From assembly GCF_024746815.1 (NCBI RefSeq), contig NZ_CP080525.1, positions 6,318,501-6,382,500 of the forward strand: a stretch of 64,000 nucleotides of DNA, written 5' to 3'. The first letter of the stretch is position 1. Each line of letters starts with the position of its first letter. The translations under genes and the position numbers were made by a program. Positions 17,466-25,865 of this stretch are shown piece by piece. The stretch comes from Mesorhizobium sp. AR07 (GTDB lineage: Bacteria > Pseudomonadota > Alphaproteobacteria > Rhizobiales > Rhizobiaceae). The notes under the pieces were generated by a model. That model worked only from the letters and a program-made list of their open reading frames with translations. It was not told the origin of the DNA and searched no databases.

Positions 17466-18661
17466 CAGGGCTATCGCATATGAGTGATAAGGCTGATGAG
17501 GTCTTGATCGGCCCACCGTGCTTTGAGTCGTTTGTGGCTGAGCGGGATGTTTTCCGGGTCGGCTCTAAGGATGTTGAGAGTAAGGCGCCGAAGTATGGCG
17601 TGGTTTGCCGGCGCGTTGTTCTTGCGACCCCTGATGCGATCTTCGCAGAGCAGGACGTCGAGTTGCCAGTGCAGCTCATTCTCTATGCTCCAGTGGCGGC
17701 GGACGGAGGCGATCAGTTCTTTGGCCGGCATTGTGCGCGACAACGCATAGCAGCGGACCTTGTGGGTGGTCTTGCCATCGACGGTGCGCCAGCTTTCGAC
17801 ACGGCCGACGGCGCAAAGGTCGACGAGCGCGTTCTGGCCCGGCGTCTGGGCGAAGGGGACGACGAAAGCACGGCGCACCTCGTGGCGGCCATGGGCATCC
17901 TCGTCGACCTGATGGAACCTGGTTCTTTTGCTCGCAGCTGCCGCGTCGAGGGCGGCATTGGCCTGTACTGCCAGTTTCGACTGGTTGCCCTTGATGGCCA
18001 GCACATAGTTGCCGCCACCTTCGCGGATGGTCTTGGTCATGCGGCGATGGCAGTGCAAGGCATCGCCGGTGACGGTCAACCCCTTGAGCGACAACAGCTT
18101 GAGCGCCTCGATCGCAGCCTCGACCTCGCCACCCTTGTGTGCCACGACCTGAGCCAGGCTCATGAAGGTGTCGCAGGCAAAGACTGTAACCACCAGCGGC
18201 GGCATGTGGGCGCAGCCCTTGGCGTAGGCGCGCCTGAGGCTCTTGCCGTCGACGGCGACTTGGCCTTTCGGCACATCGATGTGCGCCTGTGCGCCGAAGG
18301 CGGCCATGAAGCGCATGAAGGCGGCGTTGAAGGCCACCGGATCGAGTGCGGCCAGCACCCGGCTGAAGGTGTCGTGGCTGGGCACGCCGTGCTTGAGGGG
18401 GATGAACTGCCGCAACAGATCGAGCCGCGACTTGGCAAACAGCACCATCTCCGTGCAGTGCGTCGCTCCGCAAAGCACCGCCGCCAGCGCCACGAACAAA
18501 ATCTCTGGCAATTCGTGCTGGGCCGTGAAGTCTCGGGGGTCCGGAACCTCGTCGAATATATCCACAAACACCATCATGACCTCCTGTCTTCAAGAGGTCC
18601 GTCAGAATCAATTTCTCTCCACCACGCAAGTGACCCGATCTACTCATGTGCGATTCCCCTG
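17466..18661 (-). mobile_element. ISAs1-family insertion sequence, copy 1 (1196 bp)
   Basis: The ends are CAGGGCTATCGCATATGAGT (left) and, inverted, CAGGGGAATCGCACATGAGT (right): 20-bp terminal repeats with 3 mismatches, opening CAGGG as in the ISAs1 family. The flanks carry a 10-bp duplication with one mismatch: CCCTTGAGGG (17456-17465) and CCCTTGTGGG (18662-18671). The element differs from copy 2 at only three bases that I can see. The uninterrupted relative of this target is at about 53481-53585. It sits between the atp terminator and rnhB and breaks no gene. Confidence 0.93.
17471..18577 (-). CDS. ISAs1-family transposase
   Basis: 368 residues, DDE transposase. An N-terminal DUF4372/H-repeat-associated region (FDEVPDPRDFTAQHELPEIL) is followed by the catalytic domain with AVDGKSLRRA (first Asp), VTGDALHCHR (second Asp) and WSIENELHWQLDV (Glu). 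The frame is intact, so the element may be active. The stop codon lies 5 bp inside the left end. It differs from the 52168-53274 copy at two residues (Ala/Thr in AFGAQAH, and Arg/Gln in KARW). Confidence 0.95.
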   Translation of the reverse strand: MMVFVDIFDEVPDPRDFTAQHELPEILFVALAAVLCGATHCTEMVLFAKSRLDLLRQFIPLKHGVPSHDTFSRVLAALDPVAFNAAFMRFMAAFGAQAHIDVPKGQVAVDGKSLRRAYAKGCAHMPPLVVTVFACDTFMSLAQVVAHKGGEVEAAIEALKLLSLKGLTVTGDALHCHRRMTKTIREGGGNYVLAIKGNQSKLAVQANAALDAAAASKRTRFHQVDEDAHGRHEVRRAFVVPFAQTPGQNALVDLCAVGRVESWRTVDGKTTHKVRCYALSRTMPAKELIASVRRHWSIENELHWQLDVLLCEDRIRGRKNNAPANHAILRRLTLNILRADPENIPLSHKRLKARWADQDLISLITHMR

Positions 18662-18756
18662 CCCTTGTGGGGAGGGGTTAGGGGTGGGGGTATTCGTAGA
18701 GCGAAAGCCCCGGCTTCCCATATGCTATTAGCCCTGCCTCGTGGGGGAGATTGGCT
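18662..18756. repeat. Right half of a palindromic repeat split by IS copy 1
   Basis: It starts with the TSD CCCTTGTGGG, then GAGGGGTTAGGGGTGGGGG, TATTCGTAG and GGCTTCCCATATG, and ends in CCTCGTGGGGGAGATTGGC. The left half lies at about 17421-17465 (TTTGCCGAGG ... CTCCCTCCCCCTTGAGGG). Together they match the intact copy at 53481-53611. The region contains no gene. Confidence 0.75.
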
Positions 18757-18786
18757 GTGATCACCGCTGTCGCCAATCTTCTCAGC

Positions 18787-19482
18787 TCAATCCAAGCCGG
18801 CCAAGCTCTCTTCTTCCGCCACTTCGACCCCGCCAAGTCGGAACGGTGCAAACGAAACGCGATGCAGCCGCGCTACCGGCCCGTGCGCTTCGATCGCCGT
18901 GCGATGGCGGGCTGTAGCGTAGCCCATGTGGACTTCGAAGCCGTAGCGATCGTGATGGTTGCCGCAGCCGCACATCATGCGGTCGCGCATCACCTTGGCG
19001 ACGATCGAGGCGGCGGCGATCGACTGCGAACGCTGGTCGCCCTTGATCAGCGCGCGCCCTGCACAGGGCAGGCCAGGCGGCACGTCGCGCCCGTCGGCGA
19101 GCGCGAGCTTTGGTTGAATCGACAGGCCGACCAGCGCACGCCGCATCGCCTCAAGGCTGGCCTTGAGGATGTTGCTGCCGTCGATACCCTCGGCGCTGAT
19201 GGACGCCATCGAAACGCCCAGCGCGGAGCCGAGGATTCGCAGGAACAGCGCTTCGCGTTGCAGATGGCTGAGGCGTTTGGAATCGTCGAGCCCGTCTGGA
19301 ATGTTGGCGGGATCAAGCACGACCGCCGCCGCCACCACCGGCCCGGCCAGGGGACCACGGCCGGCCTCGTCCATGCCCGCCACCGGCCACAGTCCGTCGG
19401 CCATCGCCTTCGTCTCGAAGGAGAAGTCGGGTTTCTCGATGATCTCAAAGAGAAGCGGAGAATCGGAACGCGCGCGAGCCAT
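18787..19482 (-). CDS. rnhB: Ribonuclease HII
   Basis: 231 residues from ATG 19482. RNase HII removes ribonucleotides and RNA primers from RNA-DNA hybrids. The catalytic Asp-Glu pair is in AGMDEAGRGPLAGPVV (Asp38, Glu39); further acidic residues follow in DDSKRLSHLQRE and in the KVMRDRMM helix. The ASIVAKVMRD helix is also diagnostic. The frame extends upstream to 19560, but those residues (PSRSGAPPDPEG) are not family-like. IS copy 1 and its repeat lie just downstream. Confidence 0.95.
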   Translation of the reverse strand: MARARSDSPLLFEIIEKPDFSFETKAMADGLWPVAGMDEAGRGPLAGPVVAAAVVLDPANIPDGLDDSKRLSHLQREALFLRILGSALGVSMASISAEGIDGSNILKASLEAMRRALVGLSIQPKLALADGRDVPPGLPCAGRALIKGDQRSQSIAAASIVAKVMRDRMMCGCGNHHDRYGFEVHMGYATARHRTAIEAHGPVARLHRVSFAPFRLGGVEVAEEESLAGLD

Positions 19483-19634
19483 GTTGCGGCGAGGTTCGCA
19501 TCGGCTCCGATTCTCCGCAAGTCCCTCCGGGTCGGGTGGGGCGCCGGACCGGGAGGGCACCGTCTGCAGGCCGGGGCAGGCCGGACGGGATTCTTGTGCC
19601 GCGACAGATCAAACCGCCGCGGTGAACTGCATTC

Positions 19635-20840
19635 TTAGAGCAGCGTCAGCTGCACCTGGTCCTTTCCGGCGGCAACGAACTGATCGGTCCGCAGTGTGCG
19701 CCGTTCGACATTGAGGCCGAGCCGTTTGGCGGTGATCTCGAAGCGCCGGCCGATCTGCCACGCGTAGGGACCGGCGCCCTTCATGCGCTTGCCCCATTCC
19801 GAATCGTAGTCCTTGCCGTCGCGCATCGAACGGATCAGCGACATCACGTGACGGTAGCGGTCGGGATAATGACGCAGCAGCCAGTCCTTGAAGATCGGGC
19901 TGACCTCCAGCGGCAGGCGCAGTATGACATAACCCGCCTCGCGCGCACCGGCGGCGCGTGCCGAATCGAGAATGCGTTCCATCTCCTGATCGGTCAGGCC
20001 GGGGATGATTGGCGCAACCATCACCGAAGCCGGAATGCCGGCATCGGAAAGCTGCCTGATCGCCTCCAGCCGCTTGGTCGGCGTGGATGCGCGGGGCTCC
20101 ATCGTTCTGGCCAGCATACGGTCCAATGTCGTCACCGACAGCGCTACCTTGGCCAGACCGCGTTCGGCCATGCGCGACAGAATATCGATGTCGCGCGTCA
20201 CCAGGGCGGACTTGGTCACAATGCCGACCGGATGGCCGCGCGCTTCCAGCACTTCGAGGATCTCGCGCATGATCCGGTATTGCTTCTCGATCGGCTGATA
20301 GGGATCGGTGTTGGTGCCGATGGCGATGGTGCGCGGCTGGTAGCCGTCCTTCGACAGCTCCCTGTCGAGCAGCCGCGCCGCATCCGGCTTGGCGAACAGC
20401 TTGGATTCGAAATCGAGACCCGGCGACAGGCCCATGAAGCTGTGCGTCGGCCGGGCAAAGCAATAGACGCAGCCATGCTCGCAACCACGATAGGGGTTGA
20501 TGGAACGGTCGAAGGAGATGTCGGGCGATTCGTTGCGGGTGATGATGGTGCGCGGCTTCTCGACCTGCACCTCGGTCTTGAACGGCGGCAGTTCCTCCAG
20601 CGAATTCCAGCCATCGTCGAAGACATGCCGGCTGACCGGCTCGAACCGGCCGGACGGATTGATGCCTGCGGACCTGCCGCGATTGCGGTCCGGACGGACA
20701 CGCATGCCACTCTGCTCGATCATCGCATTGGCCATCTCGGCTCTTCCTGCTCCGAAAGCTGCAATGTCGGCGCGCACGATCTGTTCCATCTTTGCCCGCT
20801 CCCAGGGACTGTCCGAGTTGTGTCGAATCGCTCTGTTCAT
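19635..20840 (-). CDS. PA0069-family radical SAM protein (Rv2578c/SPL-like)
   Basis: 401 residues. The radical-SAM cluster motif is CEHGCVYC (Cx3Cx2C) in NPYRGCEHGCVYCFARPTH. GTNTDPYQPIEK and a TKSALVTRDIDIL segment follow, as in the PA0069/spore-photoproduct-lyase-like group. The reaction is not known for the family. Start taken at ATG 20840 (MNRAIRHNSD), though internal Met codons at 20789 and 20738 are possible. It is divergent from the short glycosyltransferase. Confidence 0.85.
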   Translation of the reverse strand: MNRAIRHNSDSPWERAKMEQIVRADIAAFGAGRAEMANAMIEQSGMRVRPDRNRGRSAGINPSGRFEPVSRHVFDDGWNSLEELPPFKTEVQVEKPRTIITRNESPDISFDRSINPYRGCEHGCVYCFARPTHSFMGLSPGLDFESKLFAKPDAARLLDRELSKDGYQPRTIAIGTNTDPYQPIEKQYRIMREILEVLEARGHPVGIVTKSALVTRDIDILSRMAERGLAKVALSVTTLDRMLARTMEPRASTPTKRLEAIRQLSDAGIPASVMVAPIIPGLTDQEMERILDSARAAGAREAGYVILRLPLEVSPIFKDWLLRHYPDRYRHVMSLIRSMRDGKDYDSEWGKRMKGAGPYAWQIGRRFEITAKRLGLNVERRTLRTDQFVAAGKDQVQLTLL

Positions 20841-20939
20841 GAAATTATTCCTATTTTGTCGATGAGAACAAAGCAAGAACTTTCTATGGTGCGCTGCAAA
20901 AACTGGCGCTGCGTCCGGCTTTCCGCTATTCGGCTAAAG

Positions 20940-21464
20940 ATGCTCAGCGTTCTCATCGAAACCCGCAATGACGAGGAGGGCCTTGCCCGCACGCTCGCCT
21001 CGCTGATTGGCGGCGCGGTCGAGGGCGTGGTGCGTGACGTGATCGTCTGCGACACGGGTTCCACCGACCAGACGCATCGTGTTGCCGAGCATGCCGGCTG
21101 TCAGTACGTGACTGACGGTATCGCTGCCGGCATCCGGCAGGCCAAGGGTGACTGGCTGCTGCTCCTGGAGCCAGGCGCGCGGCTGGTGGAAGGCTGGATC
21201 GACGCGGTCGTCGCCCACACAGCCAAGCAAACCATGGCGGCGCGGTTCTCGCGGGCACGCGGCAGCCGCACGCCGTTCCTGGCTCGCGTCTTTTCGAGTA
21301 ATCGCGCCTTGGCCGACGGATTGCTGATCGGCAAGCATCAGGCCGCGGCCTCGGCGAAGAGTGCCGGCAGCGCCGAGGCCATCGCGCGCGGCCTCGCGAC
21401 AAAGCGGCTCGATGCCGAAATCTGGGTGGCGCCGCCGAAGCAAGCGCACCGCTCCCCGAAGTGA
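20940..21464 (+). CDS. Short family-2 glycosyltransferase-like protein
   Basis: 174 residues, ATG at 20940. The N-terminal half is a GT-A fold start: LSVLIETRNDEEGLARTLASL, VRDVIVCDTGSTDQT and GDWLLLLEPGARL, the last standing where the metal-binding DxD would be. It lacks most of the acceptor-binding half of normal GT2 enzymes (usually 230 residues or more), so it may be a reduced family or a truncated gene. It is followed by a PhyH-like gene after 127 bp on the same strand. Confidence 0.72.
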   Translation: MLSVLIETRNDEEGLARTLASLIGGAVEGVVRDVIVCDTGSTDQTHRVAEHAGCQYVTDGIAAGIRQAKGDWLLLLEPGARLVEGWIDAVVAHTAKQTMAARFSRARGSRTPFLARVFSSNRALADGLLIGKHQAAASAKSAGSAEAIARGLATKRLDAEIWVAPPKQAHRSPK

Positions 21465-21591
21465 TTTTTTTGCAGCTCCTTCTATTGTGCATTGCACAAA
21501 ATTTGACGTGGGGTTAATTTCCCCGTGGAGTGGGTGCATTGGGTTTGGGTCATTGTGAGCGGGGCGTGCCGCTCTCACAGCCGAGGACCCG

Positions 21592-22566
21592 ATGAACCTT
21601 TCACCCCCCGACAAATCTGGCACGGCCAGTCTCGAGGCCATTGCGCGCAACGGCAGCCTGCTGCGGCGCATCGCGGTGCGCGTACCGACCTATCTCAAGG
21701 ATCTCCGCGAAAACCCTGCCTGGCTGCCGATGTTCATGCTGGCGCGCACGATGCCTGGGCGCCGGATGCATTGGCTGGGTGCGAAACGCGCCCGTCCGGC
21801 CGGCAATACGGGGGATACGATGTTCGCCGGCGTCGACCGTGAAGCGGTGGTCGAAGCGCTTCGGTCCGACGGGCTGTTTTCAGGTCTGGTCCTGCCGCCG
21901 GCGATCCATCAAGAGATCGCGAGTTTCGCCCGGCGCACGCCTTGCTTCGGCAATTTCGACCGCCGGCTCGAATTCATGCCGGGTGAACATGCCGAGGCCG
22001 AAAAGCGCTTTGGCCGCTCGCTGCTCAGCGGGCATTTTTTCGAGCGCATCCTCGACTGCCAGGAGGCACTCGCCATCCAGCGCGATCCGCTGCTTCTCGA
22101 CATCGCCGCGCACTATCTCGGCGGCCAGGCGAAGCTGATCACGACACGAGTCTGGTGGAGTTTTCCGACCGGTGCCGCTTCGGATGCCGACAAGAACCTT
22201 GCCTCGCTCGGCAAGTATCATTTCGACCTCGACGACTGGCGCATGCTGAAATTCTTCTTCTATCTCCAGCCGGTCGACGCCGACACCGGTCCGCATGTCT
22301 ATGTCAGGGGCAGTCACAAGCGCCGCAAGCTGAAGCATCAGCTCACCTTGCTGGTCGGCCATCCCGCGCAAGAGGTTCTGGATGTCTATGGCGAGCAGAG
22401 CCCGGTGACGCTGACCGGCGACGCTGGCCTCGGCTTCGTCGAGGACCCATTTGGCTTCCACATGGGCACCGTCCCGGCGCGCACGCCGCGACTTATGATG
22501 GAAGTCGGCTTTGGCGTATCGCCGCCGTCACGCCGACGCTTTCATGGCGAGCCGGTCATCCGCTGA
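21592..22566 (+). CDS. PhyH-like Fe(II)/2-oxoglutarate dioxygenase family protein
   Basis: 324 residues. A basic N-terminal part precedes a jelly-roll region with YHFDLDDWRMLKFFFYLQPVD: the HFD looks like the HxD facial-triad part, and a distal FHMGTVPARTPRLMMEVGF supplies a His and an Arg. GPHVYVRGSHKRRK is the usual PhyH turn. The substrate is unknown. ATG at 21592 follows GAGGACCCG. Possible partner of the upstream glycosyltransferase, but 127 bp separate them. Confidence 0.72.
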   Translation: MNLSPPDKSGTASLEAIARNGSLLRRIAVRVPTYLKDLRENPAWLPMFMLARTMPGRRMHWLGAKRARPAGNTGDTMFAGVDREAVVEALRSDGLFSGLVLPPAIHQEIASFARRTPCFGNFDRRLEFMPGEHAEAEKRFGRSLLSGHFFERILDCQEALAIQRDPLLLDIAAHYLGGQAKLITTRVWWSFPTGAASDADKNLASLGKYHFDLDDWRMLKFFFYLQPVDADTGPHVYVRGSHKRRKLKHQLTLLVGHPAQEVLDVYGEQSPVTLTGDAGLGFVEDPFGFHMGTVPARTPRLMMEVGFGVSPPSRRRFHGEPVIR

Positions 22567-22574
22567 AAGGGGAA

Positions 22575-22994
22575 CTATCCGAAGCTCATCTCGACAGGCA
22601 TCCAGCGAGCGCGACGCCTGGCTTGGCGTTGCTCTCCGCTTTCCGCGTCGAAATCCACAGGGGTCGGCTCCCGACTGAACGACTTTTGGTCGTCCAAGGT
22701 GTTGAGGATGACGATCGCCCTTGGATCATCTCCAGCGATCGCGGCGACATAGACGCCGCAGTCCCGGCAGATCAGGTAATCGGCTGTCCTCAGCCCGAAC
22801 CGATATGTCCGCAATCGCGACTTGTCCTTGACCGAGATGGTCAGTCTGCCATTCGGATCGGCAACGGCACGCGAACCATGCTTGACGCAGAACGAGCATT
22901 GGCAGGCCCGAACGTCGATTTGCGACGGGTCGAGCCCGGTCTCGAATGTCAGGCGAACATTGCCGCAATGGCATCCGCCGGAGTGTGCGTTCAT
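22575..22994 (-). CDS. GFA/CENP-V family zinc protein
   Basis: 139 residues from ATG 22994. The zinc ligands of the glutathione-dependent formaldehyde-activating (GFA) fold are visible: GGCHCGNVRL near residues 7-16, ACQCSFC near 30-36, and LICRDCGVY later. Family members bind glutathione or other thiols; many annotated as formaldehyde-activating have no proven activity. The frame runs upstream to 23189, overlapping moaB's end, and was trimmed. It is convergent with the PhyH-like gene, 8 bp away. Confidence 0.86.
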   Translation of the reverse strand: MNAHSGGCHCGNVRLTFETGLDPSQIDVRACQCSFCVKHGSRAVADPNGRLTISVKDKSRLRTYRFGLRTADYLICRDCGVYVAAIAGDDPRAIVILNTLDDQKSFSREPTPVDFDAESGEQRQARRRARWMPVEMSFG

Positions 22995-23145
22995 CGTATT
23001 TCCCGCCGCCAAGGTCGTGGCTGAGACTATTCGTGGGGCATCAGCTTGGGAATGGCGCTTCGAAGGCGCAAGCAGCGCTCTGCTGGGCGAAACCAAGGTC
23101 ACTCGCTTGAATAGCCTGCGACTTGCTTCCTCTTTGCGGAACTGT

Positions 23146-23688
23146 TCAGCCGCGCCGCAGATGCTCGTCCAGGCGCGGCATGATCTCAACGAAGTTGCAG
23201 GGCATGTGCCGGTAGTCGAGCTGTGCCTTCAGGATGCCGTCCCAGGTGTCCTTGCAGGCGCCGGGCGAGCCCGGCAGCACGAAGACGAAGGTGGCGTTGA
23301 CGACGCCGCCGGTCGCCCGGCTCTGGATCGTCGAAGTGCCGATCTTGTCGTAGGAGATGCGGTGGAACACTTCCGAAAAGCCGTCCATGCGCTTTTCGAA
23401 GATAGGTTCCAGCGCTTCCGGCGTCACGTCGCGGCCGGTGAAGCCGGTACCGCCGGTGGTGATCACGACATCGATCGCCGCGTCCTTCGACCAGCCAAGC
23501 ACCTTGTCGCGGATTTTCTCGCGGTCGTCGGTGACGATATCGCGGGCGGCAAGGATGTGGCCGGCTTCGGTGATGCGATCGGCCAGCGTCTGGCCGGATT
23601 TGTCGTCGGCGAGGCTGCGCGTGTCTGACACGGTCAGCACCGCGATGCGGATTGGGATGAAAGGGCGGCTCTCGTCAATTCTGGCCAT
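23146..23688 (-). CDS. moaB: Molybdenum cofactor biosynthesis protein B
   Basis: 180 residues of the MogA/MoaB fold. VLTVSDTRS and the molybdopterin-binding VVITTGGTGFTGRDVTPEA segment are clear, as is LPGSPGACKDTW near the C-terminus. MoaB/MogA proteins adenylylate molybdopterin before metal insertion. The start is one base after the ispE stop, so the two are cotranscribed with ispE first. No other moa genes are nearby. Confidence 0.93.
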   Translation of the reverse strand: MARIDESRPFIPIRIAVLTVSDTRSLADDKSGQTLADRITEAGHILAARDIVTDDREKIRDKVLGWSKDAAIDVVITTGGTGFTGRDVTPEALEPIFEKRMDGFSEVFHRISYDKIGTSTIQSRATGGVVNATFVFVLPGSPGACKDTWDGILKAQLDYRHMPCNFVEIMPRLDEHLRRG

Positions 23689-23689
23689 C

Positions 23690-24577
23690 TCAGTCGGCCT
23701 CCGATGTCATACTGCGCGTCGCGGCGACGAACCAGTCGGGCTGCCGGCCGCGGATATCGGCGGCGGCGCGTTTAGCGACATTGCCGGTTTCGAACAGGCC
23801 GAAGCATGTCGCGCCGGATCCGGACATCCGCGAGAATCCCGATCCAGCCTTGTTGAGCCAGGAAAGCGCTCTGCCGATGGCGGGCTGCATTGCCGTCGCC
23901 GCGGGCTCAAGATCGTTGCGGGTGATCTCCAGCCAGTTGCGCAGGCTGTGGAAATCGATACTGCGCGGCAGCGGCGGCAGTGGCTCATTGTCGCGACGGG
24001 AAAGCGCTGCGAAGACGTCCGCGGTCGAGACCGCCGTGCCCGGATTGACGAGCACCAGCCCAAGTGCTGAAAAATCCGGCACTATCGACAATTCGTCACC
24101 AATGCCGCGCGCGACCAGCGGCCTTGCCGCCAGGCACATCGGCACATCGGCGCCCAGCGAAAGGCCGATCCGCGCCAGCTCGGCGCCACCGATGCCCAAG
24201 TTCCATGTCTCTACCAGCCCGCGCAGCACGGCTGCCGCGTCGCTCGAGCCGCCGCCGACGCCGGAGGCAACCGGCAGGTTCTTTTCAAGTTTGATGGCGA
24301 CCGGCGGTGTTCTCTCCAGCCCGGCCTCTTTTCGCAGGGCATCGCGCGCCTTGAGCACCAGATTGCTGGCATCGAGAGGAACGGCCGGCGCGTAGCGGCC
24401 GGACACGGTAAAATCATCGCTGTCGGCGAGCGCGATCTCGACCCGGTCGCCAAAGCGCGTGAACACCGCCAGGCTTTCGATCAGATGATAGCCATCGGGG
24501 CGCCTGCCGGTGACATGCAGCGCCAGATTGATCTTGGCGTGCGCATGCCAGGTTCGCGACCCAATATCGGTGTCCAC
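23690..24577 (-). CDS. ispE: 4-diphosphocytidyl-2-C-methyl-D-erythritol kinase
   Basis: 295 residues, GTG start at 24577. GHMP kinase of the MEP pathway to isoprenoids, phosphorylating CDP-ME at the 2-position. The ATP-binding motif LPVASGVGGGSSDAA (about residues 92-106) and the N-terminal AKINLALHVTGRRPDGYH are diagnostic. It is the upstream partner of moaB with a 1-bp gap. Polyprenyl diphosphate synthase (28766) uses products of the same pathway. Confidence 0.95.
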   Translation of the reverse strand: MDTDIGSRTWHAHAKINLALHVTGRRPDGYHLIESLAVFTRFGDRVEIALADSDDFTVSGRYAPAVPLDASNLVLKARDALRKEAGLERTPPVAIKLEKNLPVASGVGGGSSDAAAVLRGLVETWNLGIGGAELARIGLSLGADVPMCLAARPLVARGIGDELSIVPDFSALGLVLVNPGTAVSTADVFAALSRRDNEPLPPLPRSIDFHSLRNWLEITRNDLEPAATAMQPAIGRALSWLNKAGSGFSRMSGSGATCFGLFETGNVAKRAAADIRGRQPDWFVAATRSMTSEAD

Positions 24578-24603
24578 GGCGTCAGTCGTATGCGGGATGA
24601 TGC

Positions 24604-24789
24604 TCAGTCCTTGGCCAGCCGGTATTCGCCGGTCTTGGGATCCTTGACCAGCGTTCCCATTGCGCCGTTGGCCGCCTGTTTTTCGGTGCGCCGCACCTTG
24701 GCGGTCACGCGCTCGGCTTCCCGCACGAAGGTGCGGTAGCCGAAATAGGCGGCGACGCCAACGACGGTGAAGAAAATGATCTGCGGCAT
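24604..24789 (-). CDS. Small single-pass membrane protein
   Basis: 61 residues: an N-terminal membrane helix (IIFFTVVGVAAYFGYRTF) and a basic, polar tail ending TLVKDPKTGEYRLAKD, a metal- or nucleotide-free pattern seen in small conserved rhizobial proteins. No function can be assigned. ATG at 24789 with GGAGGAA upstream. It lies 26 bp before ispE on the same strand and may be the first gene of an operon with ispE and moaB. Confidence 0.78.
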   Translation of the reverse strand: MPQIIFFTVVGVAAYFGYRTFVREAERVTAKVRRTEKQAANGAMGTLVKDPKTGEYRLAKD

Positions 24790-24842
24790 GTCAAAATTCC
24801 TCCCACGCTGGGCCGGCGAGGCGGCCGGTCGGGTCGGTTAAC

Positions 24843-24887
24843 GCATGTCGCCCAAAAGTGGCCCCGGTTTTGGGGACAACGACATGC
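24843..24887. repeat. 45-bp palindromic repeat (GCATGTCG family)
   Basis: The outer arms GCATGTCG and CGACATGC enclose CCCAAAAGTGG...CCGGTTTTGGG, itself a nested stem. Relatives lie at 30560-30602, 38335-38379 and 48970-49014. It sits in the gap between the small membrane protein and the S49 peptidase, which has no gene. Confidence 0.8.
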
Positions 24888-24924
24888 ATGAAACAAAGTC
24901 ATGCTAGACGGTTTTGCCGGGTTT

Positions 24925-25785
24925 TCAAAGCCCGAACCGAGACCACAATGCGCGCTCTTCCGCCGCATCGAACACGCCGCTGGCGGCCGCCGCGGCTATA
25001 TCGGGCGCCGAAAAGCCCTTAGCTGAGCCGAAAAGACCGAAGCGGCTGAGGAAACCGCGCGGCGCCGTGATCAGCCTGAGCTGGGTTTTCGCTCCAAAAC
25101 GGGTTTTCAGCACCGTGCGCATGTCGCCGAGCGCGTCGACCAGGCCGAGTTCGAGCCCCTTCTTGCCGGTCCAGAACAGGCCGGTGAACAGGTTCGGATC
25201 GTCTTTCAGCTTCGTGCCGCGCCTTTCCCTCACGAGATCGATGAAGGTTTCGTGCACCTCGAGCTGCAGCGCCTTCAGCCGCTCGACGTCTTCCTTCTTC
25301 TCGGGCTTGAACGGATCGAGCACCGCCTTGTTCTGGCCGGCGGTGTGGACACGGCGCTCGACACCGATCTTCTTCATCAGTTCCGGAAAACCGAACGAGG
25401 CCGAGACCACGCCGATCGAACCGACGATCGAGGAAGGATCGGCGAAGATCTCGTCGCCGGCGACCGCGATCATGTAGCCGCCCGATGCCGCGACGTCCTC
25501 GACGAAGACCAGTACTTTTTTGTTCTTTTCCGTCGCCAGGTCGCGGATGCGCTTGAAGATCAGCCGCGACTGTACCGGCGAGCCGCCCGGCGAATTGATC
25601 GAGAGGGCGACTGCCGGCGCGTCGAAGGAAAACGCCTTCTCGATGAGACCGGCGGTGGAAGCCAGCGACAGGTTCTGCCGGAACTGGCCGCCCGACATGA
25701 TCGTGCCGTGCAGCCGGATGACCGGAATGGTGACGACGGTGGAGCGCCAGGATTTCGGCAGCAGTCGGTTGAAAAGTCGTTTCAC
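24925..25785 (-). CDS. S49-family peptidase (SppA/SohB-like)
   Basis: 286 residues from GTG at 25785 (GGAGA upstream). The S49 fold is clear: ALSINSPGGSPVQS, the nucleophile segment VEDVAASGGYMIAVAGDEI (serine), SSIVGSIGVV and a later GQNKAVLDPFKPE with the candidate catalytic Lys. These proteases degrade signal-peptide remnants or membrane proteins; the single domain suggests a membrane-associated oligomer as in SppA36K. The frame to 25845 adds residues with no family match. Confidence 0.88.
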   Translation of the reverse strand: MKRLFNRLLPKSWRSTVVTIPVIRLHGTIMSGGQFRQNLSLASTAGLIEKAFSFDAPAVALSINSPGGSPVQSRLIFKRIRDLATEKNKKVLVFVEDVAASGGYMIAVAGDEIFADPSSIVGSIGVVSASFGFPELMKKIGVERRVHTAGQNKAVLDPFKPEKKEDVERLKALQLEVHETFIDLVRERRGTKLKDDPNLFTGLFWTGKKGLELGLVDALGDMRTVLKTRFGAKTQLRLITAPRGFLSRFGLFGSAKGFSAPDIAAAAASGVFDAAEERALWSRFGL

Positions 25786-25865
25786 GAGGGCGCGGTCTCC
25801 GGTCGGTGGGTTGCAGGCATGTAGGGATTTCCCGGCCAACGGCAATGTGGAGGGCCAAGAATAGC

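Noticed and set aside
17459..18760. 433-codon open frame on the plus strand through IS copy 1
   Set aside because: It is antisense to the transposase, whose DDE motifs and IS boundaries are clear. A near-identical mirror frame exists in copy 2.
19848..20939. Upstream part of the long plus-strand frame that ends in the glycosyltransferase
   Set aside because: It is antisense to the radical SAM gene; the glycosyltransferase likeness begins only at 20940.
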